A DNA stretch of 64,000 bases from Stramonita haemastoma (lineage: Eukaryota > Mollusca > Gastropoda > Neogastropoda > Muricidae), in the NCBI GenBank assembly GCA_030674155.1, contig CM060317.1, forward strand, positions 82,895,618 through 82,959,617. The letters run 5' to 3'. This document shows, piece by piece, positions 1 through 13,866 of the stretch. Positions within the stretch are counted from its first letter, which is position 1. Each line of letters begins with the position of its first letter. Both the position numbers and the translations under genes were made by a program. Below the pieces are notes generated by a model. That model was not told where the DNA came from, made no database searches, and saw nothing but the letters and a program-made list of their open reading frames with translations.

Positions 1-2919
1 AAATCGGGTACCATGACATTGAATACCTGTGTATTTAAGAATTGTCCAGATCTTGATTTTGTTATTGTAACCAATAGACATGGGATGGAATGGCCATGGT
101 AACCAATAGTCTTGCGTAATGAAAAGGGTCAGGCCTCCTTTTCAAACATTATAATCTGTAACTTCTTATAGTTTCAGACGCATATTTTAGTGGCATTTCA
201 TAGAATTGTGTGCTAGTGTAGTTTTTCTCTCCTTCATGTACAATTTCAAACCATGAAAGATTTGGGGGAGGGGGGTTTTAAAGTTGACTTTTCTATGTAT
301 GCAGTTTGTAACTCGTAATAAAACTGGACTCACAGTTTTTAATGATTTAAATTAAAAACAACAAACCCAACTCATTCATTCATCTTCCACTGCATTTCAA
401 ATTCTGAGTTAGATCCAAAGGTAGCTGTTTACTTTATTGATTTGTTTTATTTAATGTAATTTGCTCCTTTTATATCAAGGATAATGGAATAAGCACTTGC
501 ATGCTTTTTTAATATCCTGTCCCCGTATGTATGCAGTTTTGTAAATCTTGTCATCTGTTCCCACCGACTCGCAATGGCCTACTCTTAAGAAAGGTGGAAC
601 AGATAGGGGAGAGTGGCGTTATCACTGATGAACTCCGGGGGAGGAATCCCCTTGAACTGGAATCAAACCCAGGTTGTCAAACTGTGAACACATTGTTCTG
701 ACTACTTGGCTATCCTGTCCCCCTAAAGAGTAGTAAAGAGGGTAGTGATGTAATCTGCATAATTTATCACAAATTAACTTAGAGCCAACTGTAATACCCC
801 AAACAAAACAATATGTAAAAGTCGAGAAAAATCTGTTGGCATACATGTGTCCCTATGCTTACAAACTTGTTCATTTGTAGGCACTCGACAGATAACTGTA
901 CCTATTGCAGATTTAATTGCATCATGTGGAACTAGATGCTGTGCATTTTTATATGCACTTGAATCATGTTTCGAGGTTTTTCAAGAGCCCCAAAATAATT
1001 TTAACAGTTTAAAATGTTCCTTTACAAATTGGAAGAATTTTCAGAATTAGTGCAAAAACTAAAGACACGAGTTTAATATTTAAAAGCTCACATTCTTTCA
1101 GTAAGTCATAGGCTAGAAGCCTGTCTATGAATGATAGGGTCTCAGAATAGAATGGATAAATCACAACTCCTATTCCAACATATTTCGTCATATAACCACT
1201 AATGGGATAGGTTCTAAATAATGATTCAATTTGATCAGATTCCCAGATCTTGTGCAGTGTATAGTTGACATATAGTCTTTTTTTTCAGTAAGCGATAGAC
1301 CCATTCGTTCCTATAAAGCAATTTTCTTTAGATTTGTTGTCAGTTGAAAAGAAATAAAGGATACAATGTAAACTATAAATTTAAATTTGTGGAAAGTAAT
1401 ATGACACATTAAAAAATGTCATACAGATCTGTATGTAATCCAAGCAAACATTATAGAACTCTTAGTCAGGCTTGTGTATTTTATAAACTAAAAAAAATGT
1501 TTCAATGGAAGTATAGCTTCTAAAATGGGACTATAACCTTAGCAATGTGGAAAAATTTTACTTGAAAATGGGTATATTTTTAACAATACAATAACTACAA
1601 CCATGAATATGCAGTAGAGTTTTATGGGCTATCATTTCCCCAATGGCAAGGTGGCATTGTACAACATCCAGGAGTTGTTTGTTTTTAATCAAGGGGAGTA
1701 AGTAATTTGTCATATTTATCATGATTTTAACCTAGGGTTGAATTTGCCAGTGTAAACTATTTTTTTTGTTCTTGAAAGTTTTTTTTTTTTTTGGTTTTGT
1801 TTTATTTCTAAGGCGATTTAGTTTATCTATCTTAATTCATGGTGATTCATACAAAATGTCCAATGTCATAAAGGTTATAATTTTGACAAGGAAAAACAAA
1901 TTGGACTAAAATGTGTTCTGTTAAAAAGCATTGCTGTCTGCCATGAGCACACCTGTGTCGAATTGCATAAAAATACTGCTGGGTTCTGTTCATTGCACCA
2001 TTTAGTTCCTGTTGCGATCATGTATGATATTTGAAGATATTTTAAAATGATCTTGCATTAGTCCAGCTTGGGTATTTAGTGATTTACAGCTTGTGGGTCA
2101 TTTCAACAAAATCCAATCTAACTGGAGCAAAGTTTTCAGTTTAACGAAATTGCCTGATGACTTTATACTAGAGTGAAAGATAAACAAAGTCATTGTCTTT
2201 GGTTTGCACTTGGAAATTGGTCTAAAACATGTAGCACACCATTCTTTGCTGACAATTGGTTAGACGCATAATTAAGCTTTTGAAAGAGAGCTGTAAACTA
2301 AAAGTGCTGTTAAAAGTTTTTTTTTGGTTTTACTTGAAACATGAAAGCAAATTCTATTTTAATCATACAAATTGATTTAAAAACTTCAATTTTATATCTG
2401 AAAGTAATCAATCTTTCCACTTAAAACCCACACTTCATCAGTATTAATTGAAAATGGGGAAGGTTTTGTGAGTAGTTGAACTAGGTACCGACAGCCCTTT
2501 GAGCCTGCAGGGAAGTAGCTCTAAGTGGGGAAAATGCATGTTTTTGACAGGCCAGATCTTGGGGACTATATCGAGAATGGGCATAAAAATTATGAAAAAA
2601 TAAACATTGATGTTTACTTATGTGCTCTTGAGTGGTTTGTGTGTGCATGCCATGGTGTTAAAACAAAACAATTTCAAAGACGCCCACTCTTGCACAAAAA
2701 TCGAAACGCTTTCTCGGCTTGATGTACCGGCATCAGCCAAGCAAGCGAATCGGTATGTATAGAAAATTGCTACATATGATGTGCTCATTGCTCTGCATCA
2801 ACTTCAAAATACAGCAAAACGGAAGAGCTTGTTTCCAGCTTTAATTCGGTATAACTTTTAAGTAGATACGGAAAGCGTAAATTGATTAAAAATTGGAAGT
2901 TTAAAGATGCTTCGTGCGA
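1..2919. other. No gene seen; BOLL intron or 5' flank
   Basis: Apart from one family A SINE (468-725) and T-rich runs (1766-1791), I see no exon with usable homology here. ORFs in this stretch are short and unrecognised. Confidence 0.5.
468..725 (-). repeat. tRNA-derived SINE family A, copy 1
   Basis: On the minus strand, a tRNA-like head has an A-box-like stretch (ATAGCCAAGTAGTC, 699-712) and a B box GGTTTGATTCC (660-670). A body follows, and then the shared tail ending with ...CTTATTCCATTATCCTTGATATAAA. Same tail as the other family A copies. Confidence 0.7.
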
Positions 2920-4549
2920 GTCGGGTCAGAAGCTTTCTCTGCTACTGGTAACCATGTAAACAGGTCAGAGGCTACCTCTGCTACTGGTAACCATGTAACC
3001 CAGTACTACCTGCCACATGTGGGGAGTAAACCCAACCCAAAAATCTGACTTGGAGAGGGATGGGCTCCGCCAGGTTTGATTTGCCCAAGATACAGCTTTC
3101 AGAATCTTCATAACAGATTGGCTGTCACCCAGGTTACCAAGGACCGTACCTTCTGTTGCACATCAGGACAGGTAGAAAGTATGCTACTGGTGTATAATGC
3201 AGCAAAATCTGTGCCAGAAACTACATCACCATTGGCACTTGGAATGTATGAACACCAAGAGCCACAGGCAAAGTGGAATAACTATCACATGAGATGGCCA
3301 GATACCAATGGCACATCCTTGGGCTCTGTGAAGTAATGTGGAAAAACAAGGAACGACAACCCAGGAAGACCACAAAATATACTTCATTGGAAAACGGGAT
3401 AAGCATGAACAGGGCATGGAGTTCATTTACAAGGACATTGTGAACATGTCATAAGCTGTCAGCCAGTGTCCAGCAGACTTGTTACCATCCACTTGAGAGC
3501 AACCCCGTTCAACATCACAGTAATACAGGCATATGCCCATACATCAGACAGCATGGAAGAAGAAATAGAATTCTACAACCAACTACAAAAGGAGTTCTAA
3601 ATCAAATTTTAAAGAAAAGCATTCTTGTTGTACAAGGTGACTGGAATGCCAATATCTAGCATCTAGCGTATATGCCTACAAAGACTGGGAGGGCATTTGT
3701 GGACCACACTGCAACAAATGAAAGAGGCTTGATACTCCTAGAGTTTGCCAATAACAACAATCTCCAGCTAGTGAATACACTCAGCCCACATAAAAAAATC
3801 CAGAAGATGGACATGGTAATAGCCCAAATGGTGAATATCACAACCAAATAGATCACATCATGGTTAAGAGACAATTTAGGTCTAGTGTAAACACTGCACT
3901 GACACAGCTTTCCAGGAGTGGATGTAGGGAGTGACCATGATCTTGTAATGATGATGATCTCTCAAAAAAATTCACAAGCAGATCATCGGGATCAAGAAGC
4001 TGAAGGATCCAGGGGTAGCAGACATTTTTCTGGCAAGGATAGGTGGGAAGTTTGCAGCACTCACTCTGATAGACCCAGATGATACAGAGGATGGTTTCAA
4101 CACAGCAGTGACTGAAACTGCAAGCAAACTTCTTGGCAAAAATCGAACAGTCAAACTTTGGGTCACACCTAACATCCTACAACTATGTGATAAACGTAGA
4201 GAGAAAAATGAAATGGAGGAAAGAGCAGGACAATATAGGGCACTCAACAAAAGGATTAGGAGGTTCAAGACAGAAGCAAAGGAGAAATGGATTGGTGAAC
4301 AGGGCATTGAAGAAAATAACAAGAAAAACAACAGCAAGAAAGCATATCAACTGATGAAAGACCCGACTCACAAATTGGGGAAGAAGCTCAACAATCCAAG
4401 ACAAAAATGGGAAGTGCCTCACTGATGACTAGGATATCCTGAACAGATGGACAGAATACTGCTTCAACCTGTGTAACTACAAAACTACAGGAGATCCAGA
4501 AGTCCTCAATGTCCACACAAGCACAGACAGCCACCTTATCCTCCAAGAA

Positions 4550-5715
4550 GTGGAAACAGCAGTCAGATTGTTGGAAAAGGGAATGTCAGCAAGGGCTGAC
4601 AACATTCCAGCTGAGTTGGTTCAAGCTGGAGGGGAAGCCATGATTAATGCTCTACTAAAAATCTGCTGCAAGATCTGGCAGACAGAAAAATGGCCAACAC
4701 CATGGACGCAATCACTCGTTGTCACACTCCCCAAGAAAGGAAATCTTCAGCAGTTCCAGAATTGCCTCGCAATCTGCCTCATACGCTACCCAAGCAAGGT
4801 CATGTTGGAGATTATACTGAACAGACTGAAGCCACAAGCAAAAATCATTACTGAGGAATGAGCAGGGCGTAGCACAACTGAACAGATATTTTACCTCAGA
4901 ATACTCTCGAGTGGTATCTTCGTCTACAAGACCTCTACCACATATTGATTTTAAGAAGGCATTCAACAGGGTGTGGCATGCAGCTTTGTGGGCAACCATG
5001 AATTTGTTCAGCATCAATACAAACCTGATCAGTCATCAAAGAGCTGTATAAAAAAAGCCGCCAGTGCAGTGTACTAAAGCAGTAACATTGGAGAGTGGTT
5101 TTGAACAACAGTTGGAGTAAGGCCGGGCTGTCTAGTCTTGCCCGGTCTTTTCAACATCTTCCATGAGAGAATCATGGCTGATGCACTGGAACACCATAAA
5201 GGATCATTTAGCATTGGTGGCAGAACAATCACAAACCTCCACTTCACAGATGACATTGATGGACTAGCTGGATCAGAACAGGAGCTTGCTAACCTAACAG
5301 AGCACCTGAACAAGGCCTCTAAAACATACGGCATGGAAATCTGTACAGAGAATAACAAACTGATGACCAATAATGCCAAGGGCATCAGCACTGATATTGG
5401 GGTCAATGGCCAGAAACTGGAAACAGTTCAAAGCTTCAAGTACTTGAGTCATTGTATCGGACAAGGGGTCCAAGCCAGAGATAGTATGCAGGATTGCACA
5501 GACAATAACAGCACTGTCAAAACTGAAACCATCTGGAAAGATGAAAAAAAGATCAGACAAATGCGCTCCCTTGTAACCATATTTTTGTATGCTTGTGAAT
5601 CGTGGACCCTGACTGCTGATTTGGAGAGAAGTATACAAGCGGTAGAGATGAGATGCTTCTGGAGACTCCTTGGCATCTCCTACAGATACCACATAAGCAA
5701 CAAAGACTTGCATAA
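4550..5715 (+). pseudogene. LINE reverse transcriptase remnant
   Basis: The stretch 4550-4861 reads RADNIPAELVQAGGEAMINA and WPTPWTQSLVVTLPKKGN. After a frameshifted patch, 5138-5715 reads LFNIFHERIMADALEHHKGS, then LHFTDDIDGLAGSEQELANL. FTDD near 5243-5254 is the FADD catalytic box with Ala changed to Thr. RMRSLV/IFLYACESWTLTADLE follows. Frameshifts and in-frame stops (for example after IITEE at 4861) show it is not functional. Confidence 0.8.
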
Positions 5716-5782
5716 CAGTGTCGGGATGTTCAGGATATTAGGCACAAGCATTTTACCGCGGACTCCCTAAAGATCCTCTTTC

Positions 5783-6157
5783 GGGATGTTCCGCCAGACA
5801 CCCATTTTTAACTTACTGAGAGAATCAGGCTTTTTTCGTCTGATATGAGCGAAAGCGGTATGGTTGGTCTCTAAGGACAAGGTTGTTTTAAGGAACCCGG
5901 TTTTGGTTTTATCTCGTTTTAAGTGTGATCGATGTGGGTTTTCCCACGATGTGGGGGCCGTCCTGGGCTGACCCTTATGGTCGACCGGGACGTTGATACA
6001 GGCAAGGACTGTTAAGTTGGTTTTATACCTCGTTTTAAACTGTATATAGTTGCACACTTTTAATAAGAGTTTTAAAATGTGACGAGGCGATAGCCCTGAT
6101 ATGGCCTATGTGGTCGGCGGGGCTAAAAGCACCATTATTGGATTGGATTGGCATAAT
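5783..6157 (+). repeat. Interspersed repeat family B, copy 1, inserted in the LINE
   Basis: Starts with gggatgttccgccagaca and ends with ggcggggctaaaagc and a short (attgg)n tail. It splits the LINE between the SNKDLHN and KKRKLKWYEH blocks. A second full copy with the same start and end lies at 15219-15925, and tail-only pieces at 41104-41160 (minus) and near 23360-23420. It has no clear coding content, so it is probably non-autonomous. Confidence 0.65.
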
Positions 6158-6443
6158 AGATTTTTGTAGTGACCAATGGTTTGCTGGATTCTATCATAAA
6201 GAAGCGTAAACTGAAATGGTATGAGCATGTCACAAGATCAAAAGGACTTGCAAAAACAATGCTGCAAGGCACTGTCCAAAGAGGAAGAAAAAGAGGCAGA
6301 CCAAGGAAGGGATGGGAGGACAACATCGGCGAATGGACAGGCCTAGAACTAAAAAAAAATTTTGAGAAAAGCAGAAGTGAGAGGAATGGAGGGAGAAACT
6401 AGTCAAGTCTTTAGGGGTGCCCCCACGGTCGCCAGACTAAGAG

Positions 6444-8999
6444 ATATATCGCGGTAACACATCGCGGTTCACCCACTTTTGGTCCAAAATATGAAACATC
6501 TTATGAAGTAAACATAGACATTAGCCATGCACTTGAAAGGCCAGTCCTTGCTAAATCCAATGGTGTATCAAGCTCTATGATTGGTTAAATGCACTTTGAT
6601 TGCCAACGAATCAAAGTGAGGGTGTCATCAAACCATGAGAGGCAAAACAAAAATGGCGCAACATAGAAAAGAAGAATGCCAACAGTCAAATACAGGATTT
6701 TGTCACGGAATTACAGGACAAACTTGGCAAGTTAATGCTCGAAATATCAAGCTAAGACCTATATTGAATGATTCCATATAGGCCTATTCATTTCATGATC
6801 TGGTGAAGTTCAACTGTTACATCCAGTTTGAAGCGATCGTTATTTCAAATTGGCACCAGGTATTGGCAAATCTATCATTAATTTAGTGATCTTAGAGCCG
6901 TTTTTATTTTTAATTTTGTGATTGAATAGGAAATAACCTTAAAAAGCATTATTGCAAGATAGTTATCAAATGGAAGTTGGCACCACACGCACATGCCAGT
7001 CAGCAGCACAGATCGAAAGCTGACTTTTGAGACAACACATTGTAGGCCTAGGGCCTAGTTTTTATTACGTTTAGAACTTCAAAATAGAAATAGGCTTTTT
7101 GATTGCCTTCTCAGACTCCTTTTTATAGATGGCAATATAATCGATGAAAGTTTTTTTTATTTATTTTTATTATTTTATTTTATTTTTTTTTTTTTTAATC
7201 GGTGTACAGGTATAACCACCCAAAAAAAAAAAAAATTCAATGAATCAGTAGTTCTTTATTTTACTGGGTCTTTCTTCTTCTTGTAGCTAGTTCACTAATA
7301 AATAAAAATGAAGTTGAATTTCAATCCTCTGTTGGGTTTCTTTTTATTTTACTAGCATGAGCGTCTAACACAGTTTTGTATTTTTGTTGTCATACCATGG
7401 CATGTAAATGCAAACAACTCGGAGCACAGAAGTCGTTAAAGTTTATTTTTTCAAAATTTTGTAAGCCCATTCTTTAGGTTGTTCCCAAGACCTGGCCTGC
7501 GAATTGTATCAATTTTGTTTATGTGTTTTACAATGGTGTTAGTGTGTGAATTTTCTAAGACACCTTGCTACATTTAAAAAAAAAAAAAAAAAAAAAAATG
7601 CACAGATCAGTGTGACCAGACAGGTACAGTGTACATCCAAGCAAACATTCATTGACAAATGTCTATCACAATGATTAAATTTTGGCAATAACGTAATATT
7701 GATATTATGAACATATTCATTAAATGTCATCTATTTTTTAAACACAAATTATTGATCACATGGTCTAGATCTAGTAGACAGTAACAATACTACATATATC
7801 TTATAGTAAGTGATTACTCAAAACATCACACCATAACAGCTCTCTAGTCTGTCTCTTCATTTCATATTAATTGAATATGGATGTAAAACATACATTTATG
7901 TATGTGTATTCTCTCACATACACAACACACACACGCTCACAAATTGTCACGGTATCACACAATGGTTGAAGAAGAAATGCAGAGAGTGAAAATTGAACGT
8001 GTAAAAATGTAAAATATTTTTTAATACAGCATGGGCAAATTCATAAAAGAATAAGACTAGAATGTAAAGTATTTTTGTTTTAAAACTTTTCTTTTGAGGA
8101 ATACAAACCAAAAACTTGTGACTTTCTGTAATCACAAGTCGCATATGAAGAGTATAGATTAAATTTTAATGGCAATAAAGATAACAGAATATGGAGCAAT
8201 TTTTATCTAGCACTGCAAATCTGAGTGTGCAGACTTGTCAAATTCTCAGTTTTCATTTTATAGAGGCAGGATAAAATTCTCATAAGCTGAGAGAAAAGCT
8301 TCAGCCTTGCAAAGACAGCTGGAAGAGAGATAAGCCAAAATTTACAGAGTAAATTGTTAAAAAAAAAAAAAAAAAACTTAAAGAAAAAAGGTTCCGACAT
8401 CCTTCTGAGCCACTAGTACTTATTTTCTCCCTAACTTTGCTGAACTGGCATCAATTTTTGGTTCATGATGCCATTACTTCCCCCCCCCCCCCCCCCACAA
8501 GGCATTCACTGTCTTCATATTGTCAAACTCTTTGATTTTATACTGCAACTCCTGAAAATAAGAACTAAACAGGTGTAGGAAACTAAAGCACATTTTTTAA
8601 GTTGGAAATGGTTGTCAGAAATATATATTGGATAATATGATTTGACAGAGCAGTGTAAAACAGATTGTGGCAAAATTCTATTCAAATCTGCCAGTTACTT
8701 TGGGAAGAATGTCCATTTTTGTTCGAACGACTCTACTTGTCGCCAAAAGTTCTTGTTTCAGAAAAAAAAATCCCACATAGAAAATCTGGTGAAAATAGGA
8801 AAGAAAGACTTCCATTTTGTAGAATATAGTTATTAAGACTACATGTGAACTTTGAAGACAGTTCATTGAATAGTTTCAAAGCTATGACCATTTTTCATAT
8901 GGCAGGTCAGTATACTCCCTTTTTTCCACAATCGGATGTATTTTGGATATTGAAATAATTTATTTTGGCTGCCGGTACCTTGTTAAACATTCTAGTGAC
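6444..8999. other. No gene seen; AT-rich non-coding
   Basis: Poly(T) and poly(A) runs (7155-7198, 7222-7234, 7577-7599, 8359-8377) and a C run (8480-8497). No exon recognised. Confidence 0.5.
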
Positions 9000-9321
9000 A
9001 CATGCCAGGGGTAGCCGCCGCTGTAGCCTAGTGGTTAGGGCGTTGGACTCGTTATCTAAAGGTTGCGGGTTCGATCCCAGCTTTCGGCTATGGCGTTGTG
9101 CCCTTGGAAAAGGCACTTTACGGCTATTTTCTCACCCCACCCAGGTGTAAAAGGGGGTACCAACCTTGTGTTGGGGGTTAACCCTGCGATAGACTGGCGT
9201 CCTATCCAGTGGGGGGGTCTATGACTCTCAGTGGCTTAACGCCACAGAAACCGGGATAAGCACCGGCCTGATGAGCCTTATGGCTCGGGACAGACTTTAA
9301 CTAACATACATGCCAGGGGTA
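9000..9321 (+). mobile_element. tRNA-derived SINE (family C) with perfect 14-bp target duplication
   Basis: The head has A box tagcctagtggttagg and B box ggttcgatccc (9069-9079). The body carries gcccttggaaaaggcacttt, found in many aquatic-animal SINEs. The 14-bp direct repeat acatgccaggggta flanks it at 9000-9013 and 9308-9321, so the element itself is 9014-9307. The intact duplication and near-consensus promoter boxes point to a recent insertion. Confidence 0.85.
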
Positions 9322-9715
9322 TTTTGTAAATGGTCATGAGATAAAAATGCTTTTCTAATCGTGTGAGTGGAGTTGCACAGAGTAACGCACGTGTGCATTG
9401 TATTGCCATTTATTTTGGTTGGCGCCGTAGAATAAGTACTATTTTATCCATTTGTCCTCTGGTCAAGGCACTGGACATGACCATATTGAGACATGCTGGT
9501 TGATTAGTATTGCATCACTTTCTTGTCTGTTTGTGTCGATGTATTTGTGTGTGTCCCTAATTCTAGCTGCCATCTAATTCTAGCTCCTATGACAACTTAA
9601 TGCCACAAAATATGACTAAACCATCTTCTGGTTTTGGGGGGGTTTGTTTTGCCTGGGGGAAATCTAATCAAAATGTCCAGCAATCAGTTCTGTTAGTCTT
9701 TGCTACCAGACCTTA

Positions 9716-9747
<32 letters not shown>

Positions 9748-9850
9748 TTTTTTGGTGTTCACTGTACAGGTTCAAACTAGATTAAAAAATTTTTTTTTTT
9801 AAAACGACAAAGTCCGTCTTGTAATATCTTCTGTAATATCGTCTGTCTCT

Positions 9851-9942
<92 letters not shown>

Positions 9943-12900
9943 TTTTAACCCCGGTTAACATTGCTTTGTGTGACTATTTTACTCAAACCAGACTTCTTTC
10001 AATAGCCCATCATTTTCATAGCAACTAAAATAAAGAATTGCTCAGTGATCACTTTCTCTTCTATTTAGATATTCAGTCATCATATTGAAGTAAAGGAGGG
10101 TGAAAAAGTATTGAAGTAAAGGAGGGTGAAAATGTATGCCAACTTTCAGCTTTAAAAGGAATAGACTGACAAAAAAGATCGTGGTGCCTGTAGTTGGCCA
10201 GTATGATGCATCCTGTCAGATGTAGAACTAATGATTTCAGAGGAGTACTAGTCATTGTCGGCCATTTTTAGATTGGACTTTTTTTTTGTCAATGTGTGCA
10301 AGATGGCCTAACTTGATTTTAAAAGTCATGGAAACTTTGTTGAACACTTATAAGGACTTCAGAATGCCTACAGGCCCTATGCAACAAGGCTCGCGCAGAT
10401 GCCTGGCATATGTCCATTTATTTGTCTTTGAACACTCAGGCAGCAACTATTTTGTCTGTCATAAAATTATGAGCAAAGATGTGTTGAGCACTCAATTTAT
10501 GTAGACCAAATATCTTAAGCATAAAGTCGTGTTTATTGTGCTTCCTTGTGTTTCAGTGAAAAAGGCAATGAAGCACCTGTAAAGAAAGAAAACACTGGAT
10601 TTACTGCTGTTGAAATATGCCACTGTTTTTCTAGAATAGAATTAATTTGTGACCCTCAGGTTTAGTGGAGCCGTGCAAGTGCAAATTTTATGCAGGATAG
10701 ACTTTGAACCTGCCCAAGAGGAAGTTTATGGCTTAGGACAAAGCAATTTTCTTTTGGTTTGATCATACTGTCGATGATGTGGCACATGTTAAATGGTTTC
10801 TCTTTTTTTTATGAAGGCAGAAACTGAGATGGACTAGAGGAATGCAGATTAGAAAGCAATAATGGCAATCGTCCTCATCCTTTTCTGCCCAAGTTGCTTG
10901 GGCACTGTACAAAAAGTGGCCTCTTAGCAAGTGATTTTACCATCAGTCTATTTTAGAGCCTTTCAAGGCAGCAAGAATAAACCTTTTTTTGTTGTTGTTT
11001 TTTTTGTTAAAAAAAAGTCGGTCTGTCAGTAAATGCTTCATTTTCTTTTACATAATGTCACACAGATTGCTTAATTTTCACTTGCACTCTGCTTTCAACT
11101 CAAATAAATTTTTGGTGGAAAATAGCAACAGCCATAGCAAGTGACATTGTTTCTTTGTGGGTCTTTATTAACAAGTTGAGTTCAAGATTGTACAGGAGAG
11201 ATCTTTTCCTCATCAGTATCAGCTTGTTAGGAAATTTGTGTGTCTGTGGGCTATAATTCAAAAGTATTATGTTGTGTTCTGCTTGTTATTCTCGGCTTTT
11301 AAAAAAAATCAATGGTAATATTTTGCAGATGGAAGGGAAGTCTGTATATGATTTTTCACGTTCCAAGGTAGAAGATTTTGTTTGTTTTTATAAGTGCACT
11401 AATCGGATTAGCATGCTAATAAACCTTTGTTGAAGTGGATTTGTTCTGATGTTTTCTCAAACTTTATTGTTCACTTGTTCTTTGTTTCAGTTTTGTTCCA
11501 GTGATTCGGATTTATCCTTTTGCTTTTGAAACCCCCAGGCACTGTAATTGTCTACCCACACCCTTAAACTGGATTTGTTTCCCATGTTGTTTTAAGGACT
11601 TTAGGTTATGTTTGTACTTTGTGTTGAAAGTTGTATACATGTATACATAAGAAAGATGGTAAAGGATGGCATGTGAATAAGTGAATGCCAATACCTCATC
11701 ACACAGCAGTCTTTAGCATATGACAAAGTTCAATCGTTTTTTGTGTGTGTGTTTATTCTAACCTTGTTAGATAGCAGTCTGAAGTTGAAGCATGAACATG
11801 ATTTGTTAGCACCTCCAAACTTTATTTAAAGCAAAAGATACTTTGCTTTGTATTTTGTATTTTTGAAGAAAAAAAAAAGTTTTTTTTAAACCTATCAAGC
11901 CACTTGACTCTGATCTCTGCACTCATATTGTAAGTTGGGGAAAAAACTTTTAAACGATATTTATTAAATGTTCATTAGCTGTCTGTCCCATCTCCCACTA
12001 AGAATTTCAGCTACTAAATGAACAGTTCTTTTTGCTATCATATTCATGAATAATTGCACAAGCATGGTCACATTTGACTTTAGTTTGTGCGTCTGGGAAC
12101 AAAATACCTAATTCTGATAAATGCTAGATTTATCATAGTGTAGTCCAAAGAAGATGGGGACAAGAACCCCCACCCCCACCCACCCCCAAAAAATGAATTA
12201 CAGGCCATTATGTGACAGAAAACGGGAAATTTGACATTTTTCAATTTCCTTATTTGAGAAAGGGTACAGTGATTTCTAGCACTTCCGTCTACTTATACAG
12301 CTAAACAAAATGAGCTCATTCTTGGGTATCAGATTTCTGTGGGTTGTGACATGAGAATTCAGTATGTTCAAACAAACAGAAAACAGTTTAAAGAGTCGAT
12401 ATGTTTTTATTCATTGCCTGAACAATTTTATTGGAAACTCCATCCATAGGAATGAGGGGCCGGAGCTCCTGAATGGAGGGGGGGCTTCCAAGATCCCTGC
12501 CTTTGGTTCTTTTAAATGTTCAATTCCCGTTTATATGTGCAAAGTCTTCTCCAGATCATTAAGGAGGGAGAAAGTACTTAAAAACATTAGGCAAGAGTCT
12601 GGGTACTTTTATAATCTAGGCAGGCATAGACAACACAAAATAATCAGTATCAAAGTAATCTGTTTTTAAGAAAATGCAAAGTATTGTTTACTTTACCATC
12701 ATTTGGTAACCCTTTTAATTTCCCTTCCCTGATATAATGGGATGGTTCCAGATCGCCATGGATGGTTCATTTTCTAACGTAGGTGCAGTGGGCTTCATCC
12801 TTTAAGCTACTCTTTGCTGCTAGAGTGAAATATGGCCAGTAAATTTTTCACCTCTGGGTATTTTCAGCAAAAAGCAGAATTTTTTTTGCCATGACTGTGA

Positions 12901-13505
12901 CCTTGCTTGTGCAAACCAGGATAGATTCAGTAAGTATTATGCATAAATGTAGCACAAGCACAAATACTTGGTGATGCTTGCTGTAAAAAGTTATGCAGCA
13001 ATTGTTATTGCCAGTCAACATGCACATTTGAATAAACCTGTGTCTGGCAGTTTTAAATATTTACTCCAACATTTACACTATTTTGGACTGAAGTCCCTTT
13101 AAAGTGAGAAAATGTGACAAAAATGTGTAGACAGAAAATTGTTTGCCAACAAATTTTACATTACATTCAAATCCTGCAGTGAACTTGGGAAAGCTTCCAC
13201 TGATTGGATCCAACAAGTGGTGCAAAACCAGTCTTCAGTTACTAAGTGAATGATTTAAAGTATGGTTAGTTTGGCTTAACAGTCCACTGTCGCTGCATGT
13301 GGCTTGTATATATTTTTTTTCTCTCCATAATTGTTTTCCCCAGAAATTTGACAGGTATGGTTTTTACAACAGTGTGGCTAGTAAACTAGAAAATATACTT
13401 GTCTGGGTAAGTTTGTGTATTTGTAATGCCATTTTCATGTCTAGGAATTGAGGAAAGATACATGTGTCCTGTCATTTTAAAGATTTTATCTATCTGTCAT
13501 TTTAG
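9322..13505. other. Non-coding before first BOLL exon seen
   Basis: Contains a (CT)n, a 25-bp direct repeat (attgaagtaaaggagggtga at about 10084 and 10109) and a poly(T) run. I looked for RRM signatures and found none. Confidence 0.5.
9855..9942 (+). repeat. (CT)n microsatellite
   Basis: CT repeat with two CCTC interruptions. Confidence 0.95.
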
Positions 13506-13621
13506 ATTCCAGCATCCCACCTGGAACAGTTCTTTTCACAAATGGAGTTCCATATACATACCAGAATGGAATGGCGATATTCCAGTCTCCAGAGGGAAGT
13601 TACCCAGTGCCTCAGCCACAG
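13506..13621 (+). CDS. BOLL: BOLL exon: post-RRM segment with PYTYQNG motif
   Basis: An acceptor after a T-rich stretch (ctgtcattttag) and a donor gtaaat bound 116 bases. Two bases complete a codon from the missing upstream exon, then 38 codons follow. The peptide begins SSIPPGTVLFTN and ends YPVPQPQ. The GVPYTYQNG stretch is the clearest Boule signature in the window. Confidence 0.9.
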
Positions 13622-13821
13622 GTAAATTGATTTTAATCATGCTGCTGTGCTTGATGTTAGTGAGAGCAAATCTACCCCCCAACCCCCTCTCTGAAAATCA
13701 CACGCGTGCATACACTTTTTAATCACTTTATACAGAGCTTTATACCGAGTTTGCTCCTTGACACTCCTTGAATCCCCTTGAAATTAGCAACCTGTGATAA
13801 AAACCTCGAAAAGTTAGACAA

Positions 13822-13866
<45 letters not shown>

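Larger units (their letters stand above)
2920..6443 (+). mobile_element. Decayed non-LTR retrotransposon (LINE) with endonuclease and reverse transcriptase
   Basis: The coding remnant runs from an APE-type endonuclease start (TIGTWNV near 3228-3248, then GLCEV), through an endonuclease core (VVQGDWNANI near 3625-3655), to a reverse transcriptase and a C-terminal KRKLKWYEHVTRSKGLAKT block (6199-6255), ending VPPRSPD-stop near 6443. Order and wording match the common invertebrate endonuclease/reverse-transcriptase LINEs, RTE/BovB-like in layout; clade not settled. Many stops and frameshifts make it dead. Two approximate 38-bp repeats (CTGCTACTGGTAACCATGTA at about 2939 and 2977) sit at its 5' end. 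A separate repeat of about 375 bp interrupts it. Confidence 0.8.

Noticed and set aside
847..1050. ORF with CSFVG, considered as the RRM RNP2 motif of BOLL
   Set aside because: The following residues do not fit an RRM and no RNP1 follows.
5138..5770. Longest ORF in the first 10 kb as a host gene
   Set aside because: It is the reverse transcriptase part of a decayed LINE.
9014..9090. Free-standing tRNA gene
   Set aside because: A and B boxes belong to a SINE with flanking target duplication; the body does not fold as a complete tRNA.
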